From assembly GCF_943734655.1 (NCBI RefSeq), contig NC_071354.1:1585001-1649000 (forward strand): 64,000 nt of DNA, in the 5' to 3' direction. This document shows, piece by piece, positions 54,339 to 64,000 of this stretch. Under the pieces are notes generated by a model, which was not told where the DNA came from, did not search any database, and saw only the letters and a list, made by a program, of their open reading frames with translations. The translations under genes and the position numbers were made by a program. This DNA is from Sabethes cyaneus (Eukaryota > Arthropoda > Insecta > Diptera > Culicidae). The first letter of the stretch is position 1; each line of letters begins with the position of its first letter.

Positions 54339-57300
54339 TTAAAATTTCATGGCTTTTCCGCTGTGCAATAAAAATATAAATAATAATTTTCCATGCTTAT
54401 TGGTGAGTTTCTTATGATTGTTGTCTTTTCATATTCAATGATTTACAAAAAGAAACATGTAAATGTTCCAAACGCATGGACACCCGATACTTCCAATCCC
54501 TCCGCATACGAATCTCATGCCTTTCACTTTTGTTCCGAGCCAATCGGTATCGGAAGAAACACCGGTAATGATATATTCAAAACAATCCGGTCGATCCGCG
54601 AGAAAATAATAACAACTAGTTTGAGTTTGAGCCAGGAGCTAGAGGATGATGAAGAGTTTGACTGTACGGGAAAACCGTCTCATCGTCAAGGGCCGACCTA
54701 GCAGCAGCAGATCCTATGAAATATTTATGATGCACTGAATAATATTGGTTGACTGATTCAACGGAAGAACGAAACTGAATGCTACCTGCAAGTTCGGTAA
54801 CGAGCTGAACGGTCGTCACACAATCCGATAAAAATGCTTTTGATCCTCTTTTTACATTCTGCTATCTGTAACTTTTCATATTTTAAAGTGATCCTCTCTT
54901 CCTGGGGTTCGTTGTTGTCCATCGTTACTGTCTCCTACTTGTTCGAATTCGGCGCTGTGGCAACTCGACAGACCTCTTCACACTGCTGGCAGTTTCAGTC
55001 TTGCACTGCTTTACATTTCGGTCGTGTTTGATAATATTTATATCTGATTTTAACCGTTCTTATTACTTCTTCTATAAATTATTTTTGTCGTCCAGCAATG
55101 AACGGTTCGGTTTTGCTTGGTTAGCTTTACTCTCGAATCGCTGGTACTCTGTGTGATATTTTATGTACTGTTTCTTTCACTCATTCACCTCGTAGGGCTG
55201 CTGCATACTCTACACACGTTATTTGTACCGGCCCGAATGGTTGTAAGTCAATGGATAGGTCTGCTGCACGGCTGCTGAGCAGACAAAGTTCAGCAGCAAC
55301 GTCTCCTGCACTGTAACAACACAAACCATAAAAAAGAATATATTTTAATGAGAAAATTTCCATACAACCAAATCAACAAGCAGCGTTGCAGAAACTCGTA
55401 CCTCTCCTCCAGGTTTCCAAAAAAAAAATACACGACGACGACGATGAACAACTTCGGAACGGTTAAACAAGTACCAGATTTTTTTTTCGGAACAATCTGA
55501 ATATGTACATCATTGTTATGTATGTGATCTGTAGCATTATGCATGTGCTTGTCTTATGCTTCTTCTTAAAGTTAGAGAGTAGTACAACAATTTTAAGCAG
55601 CATAGCCGAAAAGAAGATACTATTGCTAAGGGTATTATTCAACACTTTACGGTGGATTGATAAAGTTCGTACGACGAATGGTTGGTTGTTCTCGCGCGAG
55701 CCTCGCAAGAAAAAAACTGTACATTTATGCTCCGCCGATTAGTCAAATCTGTTAAGGTTCCGAAAATGACGACAACAACGAAGGCCTTCTCGGTACAGGG
55801 GGCCTGTCGTCATCAGCTAGCACTCGTGCCCTGCTTGTTATGTGTAATGAACGGGGGCAAAATGGAGGTAAAACGGAGGCGAGACGTCACTGTAAGAATG
55901 CATAATAATATATGCAATATATGGTATAAATATAAATAATGTTTGTTATCTTGCCATTCCCGAGTTCTGGAGCTTTGTTTACATTATTTCCAAATGCAAA
56001 TATGCAGAACTCCAACCAAGACCCAGCATACTTTACACACTTGGAAAATATTGGAAACTTTCGCACAACCCGCGGAAGTCATGGCCTGGGCTGAGGCCAG
56101 TCGTTGCTCATTGTGTCTCGAGGCGCACAACTGAAAGATTTAATTTGGAATCGATTTTGGAGCCCCGGAGGTTCATGTTCGGCAGCAGGAAAATAATTGA
56201 ACTGTAGGCAGTCGCACACCGGCCGGCCGGCTTGACGTCGCGAAGGATATGCCGCTACTGCTGTGGCTGCGACGGATCAAATTACTTTCGAACCAGACCA
56301 GACGGTTGATTGGAACGAGTAGCGAGGGCTGCCTGTGTCCAGTTTTGATTGGAATTTCACTTGGCATGTGGTCATTTTTCTCTCCCATCGAATGGGACCC
56401 AATTTGCATACTAACGAATCGCTGGAGAAATCCATCGCCGGGGGCAGTTGTAACCGGTTTTCTTAGTCCTACCGAGGTTCAGCTTACGTGAGTAATGTTA
56501 CAATGTTAACTAATCCGGCCCAGCATATCAGCGTCATTTAGGGAGCAATATTAGATAGTAGAATAGAAGAAAAGGGACTAGAGTTACAGATTTAGAAACA
56601 TCGGTTTGGTTAAAAAAAGACCTGAATAGAACTAGGAATTTTCAAAAGCTGCATATAATCTGTATAAGCCCCAATGACGGACCTCAGATGATCTCCGGTA
56701 TTCGATCATTCATTACTATCATGCCACTGCAAATGTTGCAGCGGTTTGGAAAATGCCCAGCAGCTTACCGCTCGTTAGTCACATGCAAGAAGGGTTACGA
56801 AATTTTCTGGCAGGTTTCTGTACCCTGCAGAACCACTATGATTGCGTTTGCCGGTGCAGAATTGTACCCTTCGGCAAAGGCCATTATTTGAGGATCTGAT
56901 TAAACATTTATGTAAACATTCACCCATCGCCGGTCGGAGCTGCATGACGAGTGTGTTTAGCTTCGGTAACCGCAAAACGGCACGCTGCATGCCCGACAGC
57001 CCGGTGCATACAATAAACCATTGACATTTCACCGGGAAACAGTGCACAGACTGGGCAACAGGCCCTGTGGGTTGCAGCTTCAAAGTGGCTGGCGTTGACA
57101 TGGAACACTTTAATCCATCACTCGTAACCACCGGTCCCAGTGGAGGATAAAAATAACCGATTTTGCATGGCTGGTTTAAAAATGCCCCATCTAAACGAGC
57201 TAACTTATATAACTGCACTTCTGACGTTGCCTAATAGTGACGATGTAAGCGAGAATCGCGACGTGAGTTTGTTGGATTCGGTTCATTTGCACCGTCCTAC

Positions 57301-59220
57301 CTACCTACCACCAATTCACGATCGTCGACGATTGAGCAAAGTAGTAGAACCATAAAGTAGCAACCGAAGAACTTTCAAAGAAAATGGCAAAATATGTCAT
57401 AATTGATATTTGTGCAAAACGTTGTCATAAATAGGAATACAGTTTCGTAACCAGGTACTTAAAACCCGTAGTTTTCTGTCTGTCTTCGTTTGCGATTGCC
57501 GAAGCACAGTAAAAACAATACAATTTCAGATAAATGCAATGGTTTCCCTTCCTGTGAAATGAACTATCAAAAGTTGAAAGTGTGGTTTTATGATTGTTGC
57601 AGCCAACATCGACACTTTTTGCACGCTGCTACCGAATGAAAAATAATTGCCTCGCTGTTTGTTAGTGAATCGAGTAACTCCTCACTCTGGTTTCCCCTGC
57701 CTATGTGCTCCGATTCGATCCATTGGGGTCTAAAGTAAAGTCAGTTTTCTTTATTTAGACTCGCAATCTGTTTACTGTTGCTGCTACAGTGCTGGTTGCG
57801 GTTGCAATGCGGGATGCGATATCCGTTGCATTTAAGTTTTTTTTACTTGATTGGATGCAGCAGTAAAAAGTCATGCAAGCTCATTGGGAGCTTGATGGTG
57901 CGGTGAAAATACGTAATTTAGCGTACTAATAGAAACATAAATTTCAAGCAATGGATATTAATGTAAATAGATGACACAGTTCAGTGAATTATATCCAACG
58001 CATGCTTCATTCACTTTATGAAACGTTAATGGAGTGAGCTTTGAAAAATAGAAGAAAAAATTGCGAAAATATAAACCGAGCAAACCCTGACTGAACCAGA
58101 GTACCAGACGCATCTCGTACACGGCTGGAGAACATTCCGGCTTAATCAGTGATCTCGAATCAGGATAGCTGCCTGCTGGCACTATGGCTCGCACGGGGGT
58201 GCAAAAACCCGTTCTCTCCCGACTAAAACTGTTTGCTAAACTTCGAGCACTGATTGCCCAGTCAGCATCATACTGGGCTAAAGTCTTGGTGAAACACTGA
58301 CCATTGCAAAACAACCGCTCTCGCACACATGCACAATCCCAGTGCCGGAGGTCATTAATCAAATCAATCAGTAAAATTACACCAAACTCGCCGAACGATT
58401 CCGGCCCCGGTTCGCACACGGAGCTGCTCAAGTTTTGCGTAGCTGCAATCGGACGATGATTGATTCGAATGCATAAATTAGGTGCTTAATGCTTGCAGTT
58501 TGTCTGATTATTGACAGTATGATTGGTGATTATACCCAGCCCTGTGGAACTGTTGCATTCGTTGGGATACCACGAATACCACCCTGAGCGATTCTAGCGA
58601 CCTTACGGCAGGGTGCATAGCTATGGACGATGGACAGTTCTTCCAGGTTCTTATCGCAATTACATCGCGAGAAGGCCATCCACTCGCGCAAATGCAGAGT
58701 TAGTTTCCAACAGTGTTGATTAAGAATCACAAATCAATCTTGAATGGATATAATTTATGTACCAGCCAGAAAGGCATCACTTTGAACTTGGTGGTAATTG
58801 AACTCGAAGCGATTGGCGAGATGATCTAGTCTAGTTCAATTGATTAGTCCTTGTGGTGGCAGTTTTCGCTGGCGCTGAACAGAATTTCAATTTCCTCCGT
58901 ACGATGTAACGCTTTTCCGTACGAGTTTAATAGGATGATTTAGGCAGTGTCTGCGATTATTTTTAATCATAGGGAGCAGTCCACTGTTAAGCGTACTGTG
59001 TCATCGTTTATAAAAGTAAATTATTGATTGCGATTGGGATTCAGGATTTAATAAAATTTCAGAAGAAGTCTCTAATAAAAATTACAGCAAATGGGATTCA
59101 CGAATAAAAAAATTATAATGCAGAAGCTTTTATTTACTTTACTTCCCTTTATTAGCGACGACCGTTATCGGCGCTGAACAAATTATTATGGTTAAAAATT
59201 CTTAAAACCCATGTTTTTTT
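54339..59220. other. Unique DNA, no recognised gene
   Basis: The two largest frames, both minus, are 57958-58431 (157 codons) and 56775-57218 (147 codons). They have scattered cysteines but no domain, signal or repeat pattern I can name, and no convincing splice context. They may be chance in a GC-moderate stretch. Nothing resembling transposon ends was seen. Confidence 0.4.
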
Positions 59221-59318
59221 TACTCGATTAAAAAATTCACTTTGTTTTTTTTCGCCCCCCCTTCAGTGACCGAACACCGGAAGGACAAAAACTTTATAAA
59301 ATATTTGTGATGGCCTAA
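59221..59318 (-). repeat. Dispersed repeat with GTCCCTCCGGTGTTCGGCCA core, copy 2
   Basis: Complement of 23407-23510: CTCGATTAAAAAATTC, TTCGCCCCCCCTTCAGTGAC, CGAACACCGGAAGGACAAA, ATATTTGTGATGGCC. About 36 kb from copy 1 and in opposite orientation. Confidence 0.65.
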
Positions 59319-60155
59319 TAAATAAATTACAAAATTAAAAAATTAAAAAAAAGAAAAGTATTTTTGGTAGTTCCACTTCATTCTCTCTCTATATCTCTAT
59401 TTCTTGATAGTTTCTTTCAGTTCTCTCTGTCTCTAGCTATATTTTTTTATCAAATCTAGCAACACAGACCACTTTCAATACTTTCAAGATTCGTACACAG
59501 CAAAGCAACAGCCAAAGCACCCCCAGTTGCAGAGGAAGGTCATTTCAACGAGAGCAGAGCTACAGCTTGGGGGCGCTTCAGCGAAGCCGTAAATCAGTAC
59601 ATTTCGGAGGGACGCCATAAAATACACAAATGTCGGGTGCTGACCAAGATCACAGCGGAAATGAATTTGCAATTAAAAAATAAACTGGAATAATGCGGCA
59701 GCAGTGATTCGATTGACATAAACCTGCGGCGGAAAATCCGATGCCCACATGCTTTATTATGATTGAACTTTCTAATTGGCAATTAGTTCTATTCGGAGTA
59801 GTTTAAGGCCGAAGATAGAAGTTTCGTCGTTTCATTAATAATTGATAGTTGACGGTTTTATAATTACGGTGGCTGATCGATTGATGGCATCGTAATAAAT
59901 ACTACACAAACCGTAACAATTTTTTATAACCATAAGGGGATTTCAAAGATTTGTTAACAGACTGACTGCAGTTGTCAGAAAATTTCATCCTAATAGCGCA
60001 TAAAACCTAATCAATAACCTAATAACCACAAATATGCACAATAAAGAAATGTACGTCTAGCTGCCTGATATTTTTCGCAACAGTCTCACAGTCTCTGGGA
60101 AAGGAGAATAAAAATGGAGGTGCCGTGAGCGCTCTGACGGGATGCAGACTGCGAT
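59319..60155. other. Unassigned DNA
   Basis: Includes a CT-rich tract (59383-59440). No recognised gene. Confidence 0.4.
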
Positions 60156-60188
60156 TATAAATTAATAACGTCATAAAGAGTGTCTCAG
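60156..60188 (+). promoter_or_regulatory. Candidate TATA plus initiator core promoter
   Basis: TATAAA at 60156-60161 and TCAG at 60185-60188 put the A of the initiator 31 bases after the first T of the TATA, the usual insect spacing. A CRE-like AACGTCAT lies between them. The ATG of the frame at 60401 is about 214 bases downstream. Confidence 0.3.
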
Positions 60189-60400
60189 CTTCCATCAGCG
60201 AGGTGTTCAGACTGGCGTCAGGGCACCAATCAAATGTCGAAGTTTCAGTTTCTTTTTCTTATCCTCAAAGGACGCGTGTTCCATTGGCTGATTGACCTAC
60301 ATTTGAATTCGATTAAGTCTAGCATTTGGAACGCCCACTGACTTCACTTCACCGGCGGAGTTCGTACAGTTCACAACAATATCACCGGGGTAATTAACAT

Positions 60401-60592
60401 ATGACGGCTTTTCTTAGCAATCTGCACGAGGTCTTCGATTCGCTGAAATCTCCGCATCCAATCGATTCGAAATCGACCGATATTCGCGACACCACACTAG
60501 TCGATAACTCGAAACGACGCAAACTCAGCGCTGATCGCATGCTCAACATTCTTTTCATCTCCGGACTCCGGCATGTTCCTGCGGGAGAGTAA
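60401..60592 (+). CDS. Candidate 63-codon ORF downstream of the promoter-like pair
   Basis: Starts MTAFLSNLHEVFDSLKSPHP, contains a basic SKRRKLSADRM stretch and ends FISGLRHVPAGE. Third positions lean towards C/G more than in the flanks, which fits insect coding DNA. No domain recognised. Could be a small protein, a first exon or chance; support comes mainly from the TATA/Inr geometry upstream. Confidence 0.3.
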   Translation: MTAFLSNLHEVFDSLKSPHPIDSKSTDIRDTTLVDNSKRRKLSADRMLNILFISGLRHVPAGE

Positions 60593-62534
60593 TGCGAAGT
60601 TCACATGTCTCACCCGAAAGAGAATTTCATTTATTAATTTTTCGGTTGTCTAGCAGCACAAGAGTGGAATTCCTGAGTGGCCCCTCGACGCTCGGAAATA
60701 ACAGATTGGAAAGCTTTCCTTGAGTCACTACTAAACGCTGACACGCATGATGCCCTCGGCGAATAAGCAGATTGGATCGAACATCATCAGCATGCTGATC
60801 GTGAATCATATTAACCTGCGCCTCATGCTTGCCTTCTACCCTTCTTCCTAATGCGGTGCGGGAGCTCTGCTACGATCGAAATGTTCTCGGCGTTTGAAGG
60901 CAAGGTCTAGTTTGTTCCCGAACTCGTGCGGTGGGATTTTTCGGATCCCGTGAAGCACTCGTACACACTACCAAATCAATCTAGTTTGGTATCACTGTGA
61001 TCAACCAAATCAGCCAAATGTGTGATGAAGTACAGGCATAGAAGACAGGGAAAGAAAGTTGAATCGGTTTCAGATCAACCCTGCAGTGGAAAATGAAAAA
61101 TCGAGTCATTTATCAGTAAGAAATTACTTTTTGATAATCAATTTGACCGGAAAAGAGAGACAACGAGTGGAATGTGGAAACTTTTGGACCCAAATCTAAT
61201 CTTAGTATGAACTATGTTGGGTGCGATTTACTTGCTACATAAAAATAAATAGCCCGAGAAGGAACATTCAAACAAAACTCTTTCACAATTGCCGCCAATG
61301 TCCAACGCAGCTACACCGGTCGGTCCAAATAGCTGAACGGACAGGAAAAATAATTAACATATCACCGTATGTCATCTTTGTTTGAGCACTACGTCGATTG
61401 CCTTCTCCTACCGGCTTATGGGCTAACCACCGCGCGATCTCTAACTATATCGGCCGCCAGTTACAGCGCTGGAGCTGGAGCTGGCCCCTTGCAGAGCATT
61501 GAGTATGCGGCTTTGGCTATCGATTCAAAATCGGTGGCTTAATGCCGGTTGAGATGGCAGCCACTGTGACAAAGTTGTTCCCGTCCCGGCGAGATCGTCA
61601 CCATCGTGATTAGTTGGCTGGTTGTTTGACATCACCGGTTGGACCCGGCCAGCGGTGTGGTGGGAGAAATGCAGTGGTGAACACTGTTGTAAATTAAAAA
61701 TTTATGTGTTTATTTTAAGCTTATTCTTCAATGGCATTTTTTTCTTCGATTTTTTTGTTTTTGCTGGCTTTTACAAGCATTTTTAAACGATTTCATTTTT
61801 AATTTGGGAAGGTTTTTATTTTTGGTGTTTTGTGATCAATGATTGGAAAAGAATGTTGTTACCAAATTTTGTTGTAATTGATTGTTTATAGCATATTGTT
61901 CATTTTATTTGGTATCGTTTTTAGTGAAAACCAATGTTTTTATGTTTTCAGTACATCTTACAGTTCATCCTTCTTTCGATTATTTACTTTCAATGCAATA
62001 CTGTAGGGTGCTTCACATAAAACTCGCTTGAAGCATTTCACTGCCGTTTACTAAAAATTCTGGAGTTCCTCAAGAAAGCAACATGGGGCCTTTGCTTTTT
62101 TGTTATGCTTTTTAGAGATGTTTCATTACTGCTGAGTGTTGCCTGTAAGTTAGTGTTTGCCGATGATCTGAATTTTTTTTTCTTCGATAGGAAATATAGA
62201 TAACAGCTGCCGCTAGCAAGATTGCTTGATTTATTTACTGACAGGTACAAACGGAAAAGACTCATTGAAAGCATAGCCAAATGTGATGTTATGAGTTTCC
62301 ATCGTATGAATATCCCAATCCTTTCTGGTTACACCATCGATGATATTGAATTACGCAAAGTGGAACAAGTTAGCAACCTTGCTGTTGGCGTAGTCAAATG
62401 GCTCTGCTTTTGATATTTGCATTTGAACTGTTTATCCTATTTCAACGAAATTTTGCATAAAACTTCACGACATCAAAAGTTTTCATTTGATATTAGGATA
62501 ACTGAAATTGATTGAGCAGTTTCGAAGAAGGAAG
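60593..62534. other. Unassigned DNA
   Basis: No recognised gene or repeat. T-rich between 61680 and 62000. ORFs of 60-80 codons only. Confidence 0.4.
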
Positions 62535-63270
62535 GACCCCATAATGATCCTTAGCCCCTTCCAGTATGGTAACCTGCCCAAAAGTTCGGCCTCGTGGCAC
62601 TGCAGAAGATCTGTTAAAACGCGAGATGGTGTAGAGGTTCCGTGGCGGCCGGACCCAATTTTACCAGAGCGACCAACAAGCAGGGAACGGGTTTCGTAGT
62701 GATGGGCAGAATGCAGGATCACGTGATGGACTGGAAGGCGATCAACGAGCGGATGTGTACTACACCATCATAAATATATACTATCCACACGAAGGTAGAC
62801 CCGACGACGAGAAGAAAGCGTTCTATGCGCAGCTGGAGGAAGCATACGATAGCTGCTCGTCATGGGATATCAGGTTCGTCATATGAACGGGGGGATACGA
62901 ACGCCCAGATCGGCAGAAAACCAATGTAAAGATGCAGTTTCCCGAGATCTGGTGATCAGCAGCACTTTTTCCCCGTAAAGAGGTCCACAAAGCTACCTGG
63001 AGATCACCTGACCGACGAACAGTGCCGGTTTTTCTCGAACATCACCAATGTACGCTTCCTACGGGTTACGGTAATCCACTCGGAACATTACCTAGTAGCA
63101 GTACATATACACTCAAAACTATCGACGGTTTATACCTCGCGACAAAGCCACCATCCTCGGTTAAATATTTGGAAATTAGACAACCCACGTGATGCCGAGA
63201 AATATGCGCGCTTACTGGATAAACCTCTGTCTTCCTTTATAAAGCTAGGTACTTCGATCCTCGAAGACTG
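62535..63270 (+). mobile_element. RTE-like LINE, 5' region, internally deleted
   Basis: Starts GACCCCATAATGATCCTTAG, the same leader as 19648. It then jumps to the endonuclease region (GGGTTTCGTAGTGATGGGCA, GATCAACGAGCGGATGTG, ACGAAGGTAGACCCGA), parallel to 20110-20600, with TGGAGATCACCTGACC-ACGA near 62995 matching 20521. Frames are too broken to give a usable protein. It ends about where the next element begins. Confidence 0.75.
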
Positions 63271-63281
63271 ATGAAGAAATA

Positions 63282-64000
63282 CAAGGTGCGTGACGAATTT
63301 TTGCAGTAAATTTCAAATATCAATTTCTCATGCTTACGAAACTATATTCAGATATATCTGGCAGTACTGAATAGCTTATACTGCTGGGTGTCAGATGCAA
63401 ACAAACAGTGTTAAGTAAACTGAATGATGTCGAAACAAGAAAATAATCGGTCAGCCGTCGTCGTTTTATTGCGCGCCGAATCAAGCGTAAAGGAGATAGT
63501 TCAGTGGGTAAAAGTGTCGGAAAGAACAATGTACTATATAAAGAAGCCTTGGAAAAGTAATAGGCTATCCTACACACTTACCTGGAAGGCACACAAGTGC
63601 CGTTCTATTACCGCTGAACGGAACAAAGTCAAAAAAGTGGGAAGAATGTTTAAAAAGATTCCAGTGAGGTCAATGCGGTCCATGGCTCGGGAAATCGGGT
63701 GTTCGGACTTTTCAGTCCGGCGAGTAATCAGGATCTAAACCTGAATCGAAAGAATAACAGGTGGCTTGCACCAGATCGTAGTCAGGTTCTTATCGTCATA
63801 TCAACAAACTTTCCGACCCATGAGGAAGTTCTAGGTGTAGTCTCCAGCGAGGGGGATGTAATGCCTCCGTATTTCTTAGAACAAGGACTAAAGGTAACAC
63901 AACACCCGATGTATACATGAAGGTTCTGAAAGATGTTGTTGTCCCGTGGATGATGGAGGTTGCTGCTGGCCGTCATTTCATCTTCCAACAAGATGGGGCT
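63282..64000 (+). mobile_element. IS630/Tc1/mariner-type element, 5' part, runs off the window
   Basis: A possible terminus CAAGGTGCGTGACG follows TA at 63280-63281; the ATG of a transposase ORF is at 63424. The TA and the position at the end of the RTE-like copy suggest it inserted into that LINE. The right end lies beyond 64000, so the inverted repeat cannot be verified. Confidence 0.55.
63424..64000 (+). pseudogene. IS630-type transposase with internal deletion
   Basis: The first frame (63424-63738) has a helix-turn-helix pair: SAVVVLLRAESSVKEIVQWV and MRSMAREIGCSDFSVRRVI. The second, shifted frame (63699-63920) starts in the catalytic domain: RWLAPDRSQVLIVISTNFP, VLGVVSSEGDVMPPYFLEQG, then after a further shift VVPWMMEV and FIFQQDGA at the window end. 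The 'VVSSEGDVMPPYF...QQD' order matches mosquito D37-type (ITmD37E-like) transposases. DNA between the HTH and catalytic parts, expected to contain the first Asp, is missing. Confidence 0.75.

Noticed and set aside
57958..58431. 157-codon minus-strand ORF as a cysteine-containing secreted protein
   Set aside because: No signal peptide, no regular cysteine pattern, no splice context; kept only as a note under the unassigned stretch.

Overview
The window looks like a stretch of dipteran, probably mosquito, nuclear genome. There are no bacterial operons or compact genes. Nearly all recognisable content is transposon sequence of kinds known from mosquito genomes: decayed RTE-like LINEs, an R1-like LINE, tRNA-derived SINEs, Helitron-like elements full of minisatellite, IS630/Tc1/mariner-type transposase relics, MITEs and a hAT-like element. 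These sit in AT-rich unique DNA where I see no clear host protein. The species assignment is inference only.

Layout. 0-5 kb: a reversed Helitron-like end, a tRNA-type SINE, an RTE-like copy on the minus strand split by a TA-flanked MITE, a second Helitron-like end, and a second SINE family. 5-10 kb: unique DNA with exon-like signals, the best being a 36-nt candidate microexon at 5015-5050 and an initiator plus short ORF near 9.25-9.5 kb. 10.2-13.9 kb: DNA bounded by CCCAAGTAACAA-type inverted termini, then simple-sequence-rich repeat DNA. 14-19.6 kb: unique. 19.65-21.95 kb: the longest RTE-like copy (endonuclease plus reverse transcriptase, many stops). 22-28.1 kb: unique. 28.1-30.9 kb: nested insertions. 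A third SINE family is split by an 188-bp MITE with an 8-bp target duplication. A 1.78-kb hAT-like element with exact 8-bp duplications carries a palindromic MITE, an RTE fragment and a SINE, and itself lies in an older minus-strand retroelement-like reading frame. 31.24-33.92 kb: one apparently complete Helitron-like element, nearly all minisatellite. 34-36.5 kb: SINE, RTE and undefined repeat DNA. 36.5-41.9 kb: unique, with a 174-codon membrane-protein-like ORF on the minus strand. 41.9-43.3 kb: a 34-bp satellite interrupted by an 839-bp insertion with a 22-bp target duplication. 43.7-46.3 kb: a 5'-truncated RTE-like copy with a 16-bp duplication, then a minus-strand Tc1/mariner-type transposase relic containing a MITE. 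46-52 kb: mostly unique. 52.1-54.3 kb: a 244-bp (CA)n tract and an R1-like reverse transcriptase split by a 1,227-bp LTR-type insertion. 54-62.5 kb: unique, with one TATA plus initiator pair. 62.5-64 kb: an RTE-like fragment, then an IS630-type transposase relic running off the end.

The recognisable transposon proteins are broken by stops, frameshifts or lost catalytic residues, so I see no intact functional system. The value of the window is its readable stratigraphy: several insertions keep exact target duplications, so the order of events can be reconstructed. The unique regions look like large introns or intergenic DNA; that they belong to one large gene is a hypothesis resting on microexon-like signals.
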